From Microcoleus sp. bin38.metabat.b11b12b14.051 (GTDB lineage Bacteria > Cyanobacteriota > Cyanobacteriia > Cyanobacteriales > Microcoleaceae): 64,000 nucleotides of DNA. Shown piece by piece: positions 41,563 to 50,578 of the stretch. The notes below the pieces were generated by a model. That model did not search any database. It was not told the origin of the DNA and was given only the letters and a program-made list of their open reading frames with translations. Location: positions 62,001-126,000 of the forward strand of contig NZ_JAAFKD010000014.1 in the NCBI RefSeq assembly GCF_013299165.1, read 5' to 3'. A program made the translations under genes and the position numbers. Position 1 is the stretch's first letter, and every line of letters starts with the position of its first letter.

Positions 41563-41927
41563 TTGGGGCAGAATCTACGGAAGTAGTTGTAGGGTGTGTC
41601 GCCCTTGAAAAATCTCCAAACAAGACAGACAATCTCATAGCGACGCACCTGACAAACACAATTGAGCGTTCGTAGTGTGGACTTTAGTCCGCAACATACT
41701 GCGGACTAAAGTCCACACTACAAACCGTTTGTGTTATGGTAATCGACCGGATGTGATATTATACCAGTTGTCAAAAAAGTGCTACACAACAATTGTTGGT
41801 TTGTTTCCTCAACTATTATTTAAGGTGCGTCGCCATGAGATTGTCGATTTAATTTACGGATTGTTGATGGCGACACACCCTACAAAAGTGGAAAAGAAGG
41901 ACTAAAGTCCTCACTACGAACCTATTT
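41563..41927. repeat. Repeat cluster: two 57-bp TIR elements and palindromic GTTCGTAGTG elements
   Basis: 41593-41649 and 41824-41879 are inverted-orientation copies of the 57-bp element (GGTGCGTCGCCAT ends, core GAGATTGTCGATTT). Between them, 41668-41725 is a nearly perfect hairpin of about 26-bp arms with ends GTTCGTAGTGTGG and CCACACTACAAAC. A further half-palindrome (AAGGACTAAAGTCCTCACTAC) at 41895-41920 abuts the PBP stop codon. No gene is seen. Confidence 0.88.
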
Positions 41928-44180
41928 TCAACGCGCCACCTGCCGCATATATTCTCCCCACAACTGAGCAGCATTTGCACTACCTCCGCCAGTCGGAGAA
42001 TTATCATCATTTCCCAACCAAACTCCTGTCACCATTTGCTCGCTGGGAATATAACCAACAAACCACAAATCTTTATTATCATTAGTTGTGCCTGTTTTTC
42101 CAGCTTCTCCCAACCCCAAAGCAGCACTGCTACCAGTACCTCCCCGGACAACTCCTTGCAGCATATCAGTCATCGTATCCGCTACCCCTTCAGAAACTAA
42201 CTGCCGGTTAGCAACGCCATCTTTTTGATAATCATAAATCACCCGACAACTTTTAAAATCATTTCGATCTTTGCAGTCGCTGCTATCAATAATTCGCTTG
42301 ATTACGTGGGGGCGATTCCCCAAACCCCGATTCGCTAAAACTCCGAACGCACCCGTTAATTGCAATACATTAACTTCACTTTCACCTAATACCAAACCAG
42401 GGGCAGAACGCAGGGGAGATGTAATTCCCAAACGTCTCGCCATCTCCACTACATTGTCTAAACCGACATCTTGGGCGACTCTCAAAGCAACGGGATTTTC
42501 CGACTGTGCTAAACCCCGATACATATCCGCACTACCGCTGGTTCTGGCGCAGCCGTTGTAACTTTGTCCCCCCCAGGAAAGTGGCTCGCAAGAATAAGTT
42601 TTGCTGGCTGGTATGCCGCGTTCTAGGGCGGCTGTATAGGTGAAAATCTTAAATGTAGAACCGGGCTGTCTCAATGCTTGGGTTGCCCGATTAAACTGAC
42701 TTTGCAAGTAATCTACGCCCCCAACTAAAGCTAAGACTTCTCCTGTTTTAGTATTGAGAGTTACGACGGCTCCTTGAGAAAAACCTGCACTCGCTCCCGC
42801 ATTTTCGACGGCATTTTTGAGGGAAGCTTCAGCTACTTTTTGCAGGCTGGGATTCAAGCCTGTTTCTACAATAAAATTCCCTTCTCTGGCTAACTGCTCC
42901 CCCAACAAAAACTCCAATTCGTCAAAGACATAATTGTAGAAATAAGGCGCGATCGTACTTTGGAGGTATTGGCGGGCTTTGGGATTGATGTCAATTCGCG
43001 ATCGCCTCGCGCGATCGGCTTCTTCCTGAGAAACTGTCCCCATCGCGCGCATTCGTTCGATTACCCGATCGCGATACTGCACCGCCAACTGATAATTTTG
43101 AATCGGATTGAAACTGTTTGGCCCGGGCAAAATACCCGCCAAAGTCGCCGCCTCAGACAAACTCAAGTCCTTCGCCGACTTGGCAAAATAAAATCGAGAC
43201 GCATCCTCAAAACCGTAGAGGTCAATTCCCAAAAACACTCGATTTAAATAAGTCAGCAACAGCTCATCTTTGCTGTAATAAGTCTCCAGTTTCAACGCAA
43301 CCACGGCTTCCCGGAACTTGCGTCCCCCCGAATCTTGAGTACCTACATAATCTCGAAACAAACTCCTCGCTAACTGCTGCGTCAAAGTGCTGCCACCTTC
43401 GCGAATTCCTCCCCCGCGAACATTTGTCAATAGCGCCCGCAAAATCCCCAGCGGATCTACCCCTACGTGCCAGTTGTAGCGGCTGTCTTCCGAAGCCAGT
43501 ACCGCCTTGGATAAATAAGGCGAAAAATCCTGCAATTTCTTTAATTCTAAGTGAGCGTTATTCTGAGGAGGACGCAGCGGAGTTTGACCGTCGCGGGCGT
43601 AAACTATCACGGGCCCATTAATGCTTCTCGGTAGAGGCCGTACTTGAAACTTAGTTGATTCAACACCAACCAAAATAGCGATTAGAGTGGTGATTCCGCT
43701 GACACCGTAAAAGCTGTAGCGCAAAAATTCTAAATACCAAGGTGGCGGATCTACGTACTGAACTCTAACGGCGGCGGCGAGTTCCGGTGGGCCTAATGTG
43801 AACACGTCTCCGTGACGCAGGGACATACTTTTAATTCGTCTTTTTCCCCTGTAAATGCCGTTTGTAGAGTCTTCGTCTTTGATTACAAAAGGTGTGCGCC
43901 GTCGAGTATCCCGTGCTAGGGATAGGTGGACGTGACTAACAACGGGGTTGCGAACTACAATATCTGAAGCTTTGGACGATCGACCTAACAAATATCGATC
44001 GCCCAATAGCGGATATACCTCAGCTTTAGCTGCACCCGCATCCTGCACCCAGAGTTCGGGTACTTTGGCATTCGGTTTCAGGGCTAGCTGGTTAAAATTA
44101 ACCTTAGCAATTGTCTGGACTGCTTGGGTAATCGCACCCAAGACGGTTTGAGGTTTGCGGGGCGGCTGCGGTGGGGTCAT
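41928..44180 (-). CDS. FHA domain-class A penicillin-binding protein (PBP1) fusion
   Basis: A 750-residue bifunctional peptidoglycan synthase with an N-terminal cytoplasmic FHA domain. FHA: YLLGRSSKASDIVVRNPVVSHVHLSL and DEDSTNGIY (about 68-125). Membrane segment: about 155-175. Glycosyltransferase 51: AVLASEDSRYNWHVGVD, GGSTLTQQLARSLF and YLNRVFLG. Transpeptidase: RQPGSTFKIF (SxxK), AQSENPVA (SxN) and GKTGTT (KTG), so all active-site motifs are intact. FHA domains bind phosphothreonine, so cell-wall synthesis may be linked to Ser/Thr kinases; two such kinases are in this window. The fusion is known from cyanobacteria. Confidence 0.94.
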   Translation of the reverse strand: MTPPQPPRKPQTVLGAITQAVQTIAKVNFNQLALKPNAKVPELWVQDAGAAKAEVYPLLGDRYLLGRSSKASDIVVRNPVVSHVHLSLARDTRRRTPFVIKDEDSTNGIYRGKRRIKSMSLRHGDVFTLGPPELAAAVRVQYVDPPPWYLEFLRYSFYGVSGITTLIAILVGVESTKFQVRPLPRSINGPVIVYARDGQTPLRPPQNNAHLELKKLQDFSPYLSKAVLASEDSRYNWHVGVDPLGILRALLTNVRGGGIREGGSTLTQQLARSLFRDYVGTQDSGGRKFREAVVALKLETYYSKDELLLTYLNRVFLGIDLYGFEDASRFYFAKSAKDLSLSEAATLAGILPGPNSFNPIQNYQLAVQYRDRVIERMRAMGTVSQEEADRARRSRIDINPKARQYLQSTIAPYFYNYVFDELEFLLGEQLAREGNFIVETGLNPSLQKVAEASLKNAVENAGASAGFSQGAVVTLNTKTGEVLALVGGVDYLQSQFNRATQALRQPGSTFKIFTYTAALERGIPASKTYSCEPLSWGGQSYNGCARTSGSADMYRGLAQSENPVALRVAQDVGLDNVVEMARRLGITSPLRSAPGLVLGESEVNVLQLTGAFGVLANRGLGNRPHVIKRIIDSSDCKDRNDFKSCRVIYDYQKDGVANRQLVSEGVADTMTDMLQGVVRGGTGSSAALGLGEAGKTGTTNDNKDLWFVGYIPSEQMVTGVWLGNDDNSPTGGGSANAAQLWGEYMRQVAR

Positions 44181-44691
44181 ATTTCGCTATGGACTACGAT
44201 CGAGCGATCGGCTCTTGCACCATTCTACTCGCAACTTTTGGCTATTTTCACAATCCGTCCCGCACCAAGAGGCGATTTTGGGAGCAATTTTGGCAGTGGT
44301 GCGAATCCTACAGACACCAAACATCTGGCTTACAGACTCATTTATAGTCTTTCTTAAAAAGATGAGGCCGGCTTATGGTAATTGGTGATTGGTAAGAAAT
44401 CACGACACTAGATGCCCAAGCCCCAGCTTTTCGGTGATTGCCAATTCCGAATTACCTTTTTCCCGATTACCCCAAACCTAACTCATATTTCTGAGAACTA
44501 CGATAAGTTATATGTAAATTTCGGGTGGTGGTGGTCAACCTGAGACTTCCCCGATTCATCACCAAACATCAAATTTGTTCGATCGTCGTGAGGAATGCAA
44601 GCAATTTTCGACTAACAGCCTCAACATAAAACTCAAGTCCGCAGGATCTAACTTTACTATAGTTATGCCAAAAGACAGCTTCTCAATCATA
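44181..44691. other. Spacer without recognised features
   Basis: The PBP upstream region contains a HIP1-rich start and AT-rich sequence with short GTAATTGGTGATTGG-type near-repeats at 44379-44393. Minor frames overlap it but none carries a recognisable family or ribosome binding site. No RNA gene or terminator is convincing. Confidence 0.35.
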
Positions 44692-45279
44692 TTAAACATC
44701 ATCCGGCGCCGGAAATATCCTCGATAAATCAAGACAAAAATCTGGGAAACACAGCATTCCCACCGTTTCATGCGGCAAAACAATTCTTTTCAACCTGTAA
44801 CCAAACCTACCTTGATTATCTTGATACGGATCGTGATAAATTTCTAGGCAATTATCGACTAAATTCAATATCCAGTAATCCGAGATGCCATCTTCAGCAT
44901 AAACCGATAATTTTTCCCTCTGAGCGTAACTCAAAGTCGCACCAGCAATCTCAACTACCAACAAAATATCCGCAGGTTCCGGTGTAGAAGCCAAATAATC
45001 ATCAGCTCGATTGCGAGCAACTACCGCATCCGGCACAGTTTCGCTCTCACCATACAAAATAATCGGTTGTTGTCCCCGCACGATCGCGCGATCGCCCAAA
45101 AGTATAACTAGAGAATCAACCAAATTAGCATAGCAATCCGAGTGGAATGTTGTATTTTGTGGCAGCAGTACGATTTCTCCTCTAATCAACTCTACCCGAT
45201 CGTGCGGTTCAAAAAAACCCAATTCACCCAGGCGGTGATATTCAGCGATAGTAAAGCGTTTTGCAGCAACAGCAGTCAT
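44692..45279 (-). CDS. Uma2-family (DUF820) endonuclease-like protein
   Basis: A 195-residue protein with the PD-(D/E)XK-like fold of the very expanded cyanobacterial Uma2 family. Motifs: FTIAEYHRLGELGFFEPHDRVELIRGEIV, VPDAVVARNRADDY, the acidic block DILLVVEIAGATLSYAQREKLSVYAEDGISDYWILNL (Glu and spaced Lys as expected) and YRLKRIVLPHETV. The usual -PDV- is PDAVVA here. These genes are common, often mobile, and of unknown role. ATG at 45279. It is monocistronic. Confidence 0.88.
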   Translation of the reverse strand: MTAVAAKRFTIAEYHRLGELGFFEPHDRVELIRGEIVLLPQNTTFHSDCYANLVDSLVILLGDRAIVRGQQPIILYGESETVPDAVVARNRADDYLASTPEPADILLVVEIAGATLSYAQREKLSVYAEDGISDYWILNLVDNCLEIYHDPYQDNQGRFGYRLKRIVLPHETVGMLCFPDFCLDLSRIFPAPDDV

Positions 45280-45825
45280 AACTATACAAATATTTCCTAC
45301 TCCTTCCTAATGCTATTCTAACGACCACCAATCCGGAGCGAGTCAAGATTCGAGCGATCGCGCAGCCCGATCCCACACGCAGCCAGCGCCCCCGCATCAT
45401 CTCCAATCAAACTCAACATTAATCATGTTTCCGTCGTTTTAACCGACTTGCTGCTGCGATACTCGTTTTAAACCCGACCCCATGTCGTCCAAGTGCATTA
45501 ATCTGCCAATTAATCTGCTCATTGTCGCAAATTTCCACCCCGCCCAAAAGTTAGCACTGCGATCGTTGCACCAAAATCTTATAAATTTGCTAAATAATCA
45601 ACACTTTCACTCTCACAAATCCGCCTGAGGGCGATCGCGTTCTTAATTGCTGAAGCCCTTGCAGTCTATAGCCTTTCCAGCTCTCATATGAGGTATGTGT
45701 GCTAATTTGGAAAAAGGTAATTGCTTGTGCCTATTGTTCTGGTTTCTGGATGTAAAAACTCGTGATCTCAACCCGAATTCGCAGAATCTCGCCTACCTCA
45801 TCCAGAGCGAGAACCGCTATATATC
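45280..45825. other. Spacer upstream of the Uma2 gene; nothing recognised
   Basis: Mixed AT-rich sequence with HIP1 words. There is no supported coding region, RNA gene or terminator, and short plus-strand frames here have no family resemblance. Confidence 0.35.
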
Positions 45826-45867
45826 CTTCTTCCTTCTTCCTTCTTTCTTCTTCCTTCTTCCTTCTTT
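45826..45867. repeat. CTTCTTC heptamer array downstream of psbJ
   Basis: About five units of the CTTCTTC/CTTCCTT heptamer lie 60 bases after the psbJ stop and next to the hairpin at 45877. Confidence 0.85.
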
Positions 45868-45876
45868 TATAATTAA

Positions 45877-45900
45877 AACCCCCCTTAAAAAAGGGGGGTT
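45877..45900 (-). terminator. Hairpin after psbEFLJ, also a repeat-family member
   Basis: AACCCCCCTT (45878-45887) pairs with AAGGGGGGTT (45891-45900). Read from psbJ on the minus strand it is followed by TTTTAATTATAAAA, so it can serve as an intrinsic terminator. The same CCCCCCTTA-AAGGGGGG palindrome is found twice inside chlD near 59.8 kb, so it may be an adopted mobile repeat. Confidence 0.6.
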
Positions 45901-45928
45901 AGAGGCATAAAAATATGCCAAATTGTCC

Positions 45929-46051
45929 TTACATCGAAGAACCCAAACCGGCATAAGCGCCGTAGAAGAAAAGAGCCAAAATGCTCAGAGCACCGAGGCC
46001 TGCGACAGTAGCTACCAGCCACAATGGAATTCTGCCACTTTCACTAAACAT
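45929..46051 (-). CDS. psbJ: Photosystem II protein PsbJ
   Basis: A 40-residue single-helix thylakoid protein of photosystem II, beginning [20 protein letters not shown] and ending YAGLGSSM. It stabilises electron flow from QA to plastoquinone. It is the last gene of psbE-F-L-J, 70 bp after psbL. It is read directly from the sequence because it is short. Confidence 0.96.
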   Translation of the reverse strand: MFSESGRIPLWLVATVAGLGALSILALFFYGAYAGLGSSM

Positions 46052-46121
46052 AGCCGTCACCTCACTAATTCACAGCAAAACAAATTCGATCGAACTACAG
46101 ACATCAAACTCGCGTCACCAG

Positions 46122-46244
46122 TTAATTAAAGAAATAACTGGAGAACAAAATACCCAGAGTAAAAATCATCAACAAACCCAAATATAGGGAAGTCCGATTT
46201 AACTCGACGGGCTGCTCGTTGGGATTGGGAACGCGCTCAGGCAT
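46122..46244 (-). CDS. psbL: Photosystem II protein PsbL
   Basis: A 40-residue photosystem II subunit ([20 protein letters not shown] then a helix ending SSYFFN) located at the dimer interface. The sequence is almost invariant among cyanobacteria. It starts 9 bp after the psbF stop, with GGAG about 8 bases before the ATG. Confidence 0.97.
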   Translation of the reverse strand: MPERVPNPNEQPVELNRTSLYLGLLMIFTLGILFSSYFFN

Positions 46245-46253
46245 TGTAAACTC

Positions 46254-46391
46254 CTATCGTTGAATAAATTGCATTGCTGCGATCGCGCCCAAAAAGAAAA
46301 TTGTTGGGACACCTAAAGTATGAACTGCCAACCAGCGTACCGTAAAAATCGGATACGAAATCGGCTCATTGTTTGGCGTTCTGCTAGTCAT
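46254..46391 (-). CDS. psbF: Cytochrome b559 beta subunit PsbF
   Basis: A 45-residue subunit that with PsbE binds the cytochrome b559 haem. The axial His is in [20 protein letters not shown]. It starts 20 bp after the psbE stop, in the conserved operon order. Confidence 0.97.
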   Translation of the reverse strand: MTSRTPNNEPISYPIFTVRWLAVHTLGVPTIFFLGAIAAMQFIQR

Positions 46392-46411
46392 TTTTCCAAC
46401 TCCTTGTTAAA

Positions 46412-46660
46412 TTACTTGGCAATGAACTGATCAACTTGTTTCTTAGCTTCAAAGCGATCCGAGATAATCGGCACTTCTTCGCGCTGCGGTGTGAAATACT
46501 GGTTGGGGCGAGGAGTTCCGAAAGCATCGTAAGCCAAACCCGTTTGCACAAACAGCCATCCAGCAACAAATAAAGCTGGAATGGTGATGCTGTGAATTAC
46601 CCAATAACGGATACTTGTAATAATGTCCCCAAACGGACGTTCTCCAGTTGTACCGGCCAT
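46412..46660 (-). CDS. psbE: Cytochrome b559 alpha subunit PsbE
   Basis: An 82-residue subunit of photosystem II beginning [20 protein letters not shown]. The haem-ligating His lies in [14 protein letters not shown], and the lumenal tail ends [13 protein letters not shown] 46660 is supported by GGAGG 7 bases upstream; an in-frame extension to 46696 is not used. It is the first gene of psbEFLJ and lies 56 bp downstream of ycf48. Confidence 0.97.
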   Translation of the reverse strand: MAGTTGERPFGDIITSIRYWVIHSITIPALFVAGWLFVQTGLAYDAFGTPRPNQYFTPQREEVPIISDRFEAKKQVDQFIAK

Positions 46661-46716
46661 GTAGAATCCTCCTTTCAACAACAAATCGACAGACAATCTC
46701 TATTACTATTCTACTA

Positions 46717-47733
46717 TCAAGCAGCTTGCGCTGAACCTTGATATTTCAGTAGAGTACCGCTGGCTCCGATAATAAATCCGCGATCGGGGCCCATAAAGAC
46801 AATCCTGTAAAAATTAGCAGGAACATCTTCAACTTCGCGGTCTTTTTGCCAAGTTTTCCCGCCGTCCAAACTGCACAGCAAATTACCGCCACCACCGGCT
46901 ACCCAAACTTCATTATCAGTTCGGTAAGCCATGTCTAGCAAACCCCAACTCGCCTTGCGATCGGGAAAAAACGGTTTTCCCCAACCTTCAGGATTCGACG
47001 GATCGCTAAACTGAATTTGACCGCCGCGGGCGAGCATCCACAAACGCCCGTCCTTGGTAAAGCCCATATTTTGCAGGCGGCGAGAACTGTTGCGGTTGTG
47101 GGGTTCCCAAGATTCTTGTCCTGGTTTCCACACCGAGTAGAAATTGCCTTTCGAGGATACCGCAACATACTGCCCGTCTTCTGAACGGTTGATATTGCGA
47201 ACTACCCCAAAAGAATCTTGGACGATCGCTTTCCAATTTTTGCCGCCATCAGAAGTCCGGTAAATTGCTCCGACATCCGTCGTCATGTCAGCCGTATTTG
47301 GGCCAATAGCTGCGATCGTACTTGGAGAACCCGGTAACTGAGAGCTCAAAGCAATCCGCGTCCAAGATTTGCCCTCATCGTTCGTGTGGAGCAAAACCGA
47401 AGGCTGGCCGACTATCCAGCCTTCGGAACCCGAAAAACTCACCGACGAGAAACGCGACCTCGGCTCATCAATATCTAGAGCCATCGGCTTCCAGTTAGTC
47501 CCGCCGTCGGTGGTTTCAAACAAAGTCGCCTCCGAACCGACAACCCAGCCGTGGCGATCGTCATTACCCGTAAAGGCAATATCCTGCAAATTAGCGGACG
47601 TCGGCAAGGAAATCACCTGCCAGGGGTTGTAACTCACAGAACCGATCGTGCTGCAACTCGTACAGATGAGTGCAGCCGCCAATAACATTACAATTCGTTG
47701 CCAAAATCTCACAATCGTTTTACTGCAAACCAT
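46717..47733 (-). CDS. ycf48: Photosystem II assembly factor Ycf48/HCF136
   Basis: A 338-residue beta-propeller lipoprotein on the lumenal side that stabilises newly made D1 during photosystem II assembly. The signal peptide has a lipobox (ALICTSC, about residues 17-24). Propeller repeats of the Asp-box type, TTDGGTNWKPM, SDGGKNWKAI and LDGGKTWQKD, are spaced along the chain. The start at 47733 overlaps the end of rubA by 14 bp. Genes rubA-ycf48-psbEFLJ form the conserved photosystem II assembly cluster. Confidence 0.95.
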   Translation of the reverse strand: MVCSKTIVRFWQRIVMLLAAALICTSCSTIGSVSYNPWQVISLPTSANLQDIAFTGNDDRHGWVVGSEATLFETTDGGTNWKPMALDIDEPRSRFSSVSFSGSEGWIVGQPSVLLHTNDEGKSWTRIALSSQLPGSPSTIAAIGPNTADMTTDVGAIYRTSDGGKNWKAIVQDSFGVVRNINRSEDGQYVAVSSKGNFYSVWKPGQESWEPHNRNSSRRLQNMGFTKDGRLWMLARGGQIQFSDPSNPEGWGKPFFPDRKASWGLLDMAYRTDNEVWVAGGGGNLLCSLDGGKTWQKDREVEDVPANFYRIVFMGPDRGFIIGASGTLLKYQGSAQAA

Positions 47734-48055
47734 ACATACTAAGTAACAACAAGAAACCAACGACCAAGCCGCCAAAAATTAGCAAACTTTTCTGACCTTC
47801 AGTCATGCCGTTCACACCGACACCGTAGCGCTGATTTGCCTTAAATCCCGAAACTCCTTCCTGCTGACCGAGGTTTTGAAACATCGGCTTGCGCGCCGCG
47901 CAAACGGGACAGACCCAAGTCATGGGCAAATCTTCAAAAGCCGTGCCCGGGGCAATATCAATTTTAGGATCGCCCTTTTTCGGATTGTAGACGTAGCCGC
48001 AGGCGCGGCACTCGTGCCGGTCAAGGGTTTTAGTCTCAGTGGCTGGATCGCTCAT
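47720..48055 (-). CDS. rubA: Membrane-anchored rubredoxin RubA
   Basis: A 111-residue rubredoxin with two iron-binding CxxC motifs, CRACGYVYNPKKGD and WVCPVCAARK, and a C-terminal membrane helix (SLLIFGGLVVGFLLLLSMYG). It is required for photosystem II (and in some species photosystem I) assembly. ATG at 48055. It is the first gene of the minus-strand cluster and is divergent from ndhC across a 161-bp spacer. Confidence 0.95.
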   Translation of the reverse strand: MSDPATETKTLDRHECRACGYVYNPKKGDPKIDIAPGTAFEDLPMTWVCPVCAARKPMFQNLGQQEGVSGFKANQRYGVGVNGMTEGQKSLLIFGGLVVGFLLLLSMYGLQ

Positions 48056-48216
48056 AGCTCCAAAAGAGTAGGTCAGCTAATCTTAAAATATACATTAAAA
48101 ATTATTGCAGAAAATGTACCGTTAATCTCGATCAACTCGTAATTTTAGCTACCCAAAATCTATATAATGTAAAGACAAGTTACAGAACCCTTTCACAGAG
48201 GCAGTAATCATTCACC

Positions 48217-48579
48217 GTGTTTGCACTTAGCGGCTACGAGTATTTCTTAGGCTTCCTGTTAATTTCGAGCCTAGTGCCTATCCTCGCCCTCACGGCGTCT
48301 AAGGTACTGCGGCCCAAAAGTCGTCCCTACGACCGACGCACTACCTACGAATCTGGCGTCGAGCCGATCGGCGGAGCCTGGATTCAGTTCAACATCCGAT
48401 ATTATATGTTCGCCCTGGTCTTCGTCATCTTCGACGTAGAGACCGTCTTCCTTTACCCTTGGGCGGTTGCTTTCAACCAGCTAGGACTGTTGGCTTTCAT
48501 CGAAGCCTTGTTTTTCATCACGATCCTCGTTATTGCTCTTGTCTATGCGTGGCGCAAAGGAGCCTTAGAATGGTCTTAA
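48217..48579 (+). CDS. ndhC: NDH-1 subunit 3 (NdhC)
   Basis: A 120-residue membrane subunit of the NDH-1 complex for respiration and cyclic electron flow. Typical sequence: [16 protein letters not shown] at the start, [44 protein letters not shown], with the family's Glu/Asp quinone-channel residues. The start is a GTG at 48217. It overlaps ndhK by 10 bp. Confidence 0.96.
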   Translation: MFALSGYEYFLGFLLISSLVPILALTASKVLRPKSRPYDRRTTYESGVEPIGGAWIQFNIRYYMFALVFVIFDVETVFLYPWAVAFNQLGLLAFIEALFFITILVIALVYAWRKGALEWS

Positions 48580-49295
48580 GTTCAGATACATCACAAAAAT
48601 CCCTAATTGTCAATCCCGCAGAGCGGCCGCAAGTCACATCCGAACTATCAGAAAACGTCATCCTAACCACGGTTGATGACATCTATAACTGGGCGAGACT
48701 TTCGAGCCTGTGGCCGCTGCTGTACGGCACGGCTTGCTGCTTCATCGAGTTTGCAGCTTTGATCGGATCGCGCTTTGACTTTGACAGATTCGGCTTAGTA
48801 CCGCGATCGAGCCCGCGGCAAGCCGACTTGTTAATCACCGCCGGTACAATTACCATGAAGTACGCCCCCATCTTGGTGCGGCTGTACGAACAAATGCCCG
48901 AGCCCAAATACGTCATCGCCATGGGCGCCTGCACGATCACCGGCGGAATGTTCAGCGTAGACTCCCCCACAGCAGTCAGAGGCGTTGACAAACTGATTCC
49001 CGTAGATGTCTACATCCCCGGCTGTCCTCCCCGTCCCGAAGCGATTATTGACGCAATTATCAAACTGCGTAAAAAAATCGCCAACGACTCGATGCAAGAA
49101 CGTGCAAACTTGCTACCGACTCATCGCTACTACACCAGACCCCACAAAATGAAAGTAGTAGACGACATTTTGGACGGCAAATATTTGTCAATTCCCGGCC
49201 GCATAGCCCCACCCAAGGAATTGACGGAAGCCATGGGAATGCCCGTACCGCCCGCCCTGCTTTCCGTACAAAAACAGGAGGTACCACGTGGCTGA
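48570..49295 (+). CDS. ndhK: NDH-1 subunit K (NdhK)
   Basis: A 241-residue peripheral-arm subunit carrying the N2 4Fe-4S cluster. The Cys pattern is seen in [22 protein letters not shown] and [16 protein letters not shown] 48570 is chosen because AAAGGAG lies upstream and it gives the family N-terminus; a longer frame from 48459 lies inside ndhC. It overlaps ndhC by 10 bp and ndhJ by 8 bp, indicating translational coupling. Confidence 0.96.
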   Translation: MVLSSDTSQKSLIVNPAERPQVTSELSENVILTTVDDIYNWARLSSLWPLLYGTACCFIEFAALIGSRFDFDRFGLVPRSSPRQADLLITAGTITMKYAPILVRLYEQMPEPKYVIAMGACTITGGMFSVDSPTAVRGVDKLIPVDVYIPGCPPRPEAIIDAIIKLRKKIANDSMQERANLLPTHRYYTRPHKMKVVDDILDGKYLSIPGRIAPPKELTEAMGMPVPPALLSVQKQEVPRG

Positions 49296-49791
49296 GACAG
49301 AATCTGCGATTGTTGAAGCTGGGAAGGTTTCTCAGTGGTTGACTCAGAATGGCTTTGAACACGAAGCTTTAGCGCCCGATAATTTGGGTGTAGAGATACT
49401 AAAGGTCGATCGAGAATTCCTAATTCCGATGTCAACAGCACTGTACGCCTACGGCTTCAATTATATGCAGTGCCAGTGCGCCTACGACCAAGGCCCTGGA
49501 GAATATTTAGTCAGCGTCTACCACTTGGCCAAGCTGACAGATAATGCTTCCCATCCCGAAGAAGTCCGGGTCAAAGTATTCATCCCCCGCTCCGATCCCA
49601 GAGTACCATCAGTCTACTGGATTTGGAAAGCAGCAGATTTCCAAGAACGGGAATCCTACGATATGTACGGCATTATCTACGAAGGACATCCGAATCTGAA
49701 ACGGATTTTGATGAACGAAGATTGGGTAGGCTGGCCGCTGCGGAAAGATTACATTTCCCCCGACTTTTACGAATTGCAAGATGCCTATTAA
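49288..49791 (+). CDS. ndhJ: NDH-1 subunit J (NdhJ)
   Basis: A 167-residue peripheral-arm subunit equivalent to NuoC. Family landmarks: [47 protein letters not shown] and [25 protein letters not shown] start at 49288 with AGGAGGTACCAC just upstream. Last gene of ndhC-K-J; a strong terminator follows at 49956. Confidence 0.96.
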   Translation: MAETESAIVEAGKVSQWLTQNGFEHEALAPDNLGVEILKVDREFLIPMSTALYAYGFNYMQCQCAYDQGPGEYLVSVYHLAKLTDNASHPEEVRVKVFIPRSDPRVPSVYWIWKAADFQERESYDMYGIIYEGHPNLKRILMNEDWVGWPLRKDYISPDFYELQDAY

Positions 49792-49840
49792 GGGATTTTT
49801 GACTTCTTAGGATCGCGAATTAAATAATTTACACAAGTTT

Positions 49841-49889
49841 GTGGGGTGTCTCGCCCGCCCTTTCGGGACGGGCGAGACGCCCATCCCAC
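49841..49889. repeat. GC-rich palindrome after ndhJ
   Basis: GTGGGGTGTCTCGCCCG is inverted as CGGGCGAGACGCCCATCCCAC around CCCTTTCGGGA. It looks like a dispersed palindromic repeat. Confidence 0.7.
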
Positions 49890-49955
49890 AAGAATAAAAG
49901 TGTAAGTTATTAACTTTTCATTCCTTAGCTAAAAAAAATACAGTTGGTTTTTTTT

Positions 49956-49990
49956 TGCACCCACTTCCTTCGGGAGTGGGTGCATTTTTT
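49956..49990 (+). terminator. Strong intrinsic terminator downstream of ndhCKJ
   Basis: TGCACCCACT (49956-49965) pairs perfectly with AGTGGGTGCA (49975-49984) around TCCTTCGGG, followed by TTTTTT. The upstream side has a long T-run as well (A-run on the other strand), so it can work in both directions. Confidence 0.85.
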
Positions 49991-50511
49991 GCGTTTTTTT
50001 ATTTCAGTTGGTAGTGCGGAATTTATTCGGCAGCCCTATAGCGGACTGAAGTCCGCACTACAAACCTTACTACAAACCTTTGGTAGTGCGGTTAATCCGG
50101 ACGCGATATCACAGAGTAACCGTCTCTTCCCATGGCATTTACACAAAATTTCGGAGCTTTTTAACAGACGAAGATGGTAGGGTGCGCCGCCACGAATAAT
50201 CCCTAGCTACCTATCGACAATATAACAAATCCGCACCTTCTCACAACAGTATAATAAACGAACAGGAAATTTATTGTGTAGCAATCTTTTGTCAAAATGG
50301 TATAACCGTATCTTCCCATTGCATTTACACAAAAATTAGTTTCTTTCTAAGACAATACTGTTGACTTAAGACCTTCCTAGGGGTAAAATACGATTAAAAA
50401 TCAACTCTGCGATTGCTTCGTTCCTCTCTTCGGACAATATTAAGTAAACCGTATTGCTTTCTAAGAAACTAAGAAATTAAGAAATAAAAAGAGTATTTAA
50501 TCCGGATTTAG
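49991..50511. repeat. AT-rich spacer with partial repeats
   Basis: Bases 50040-50088 hold degenerate GCGGACTGAAGTCCGCACTAC palindromes. Two related stretches, AACCGTCTCTTCCCATGGCA at 50118 and AACCGTATCTTCCCATTGCA at 50305, each lead into TTTACACAAAA, an imperfect 187-bp-spaced duplication. No gene or RNA is recognised. Confidence 0.55.
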
Positions 50512-50564
50512 AAAACTACTATTATGTATTCAGTACGCCACACGCCTTACATAATAGTAGTTTT
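50512..50564 (-). terminator. Long hairpin terminator downstream of the ABC transporter/USP genes
   Basis: AAAACTACTATTATGTA (50512-50528) pairs perfectly over 17 bases with TACATAATAGTAGTTTT (50548-50564) around a 19-base loop. On the minus strand it ends in TTTTC, 15 bases after the universal-stress-like gene's stop. Confidence 0.75.
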
Positions 50565-50578
50565 GCCTAAGTTCCCGT

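Noticed and set aside
43118-43621. 167-codon plus-strand frame
   Set aside because: Antisense shadow of the FHA-PBP gene, Pro/Ser-rich with no motif.
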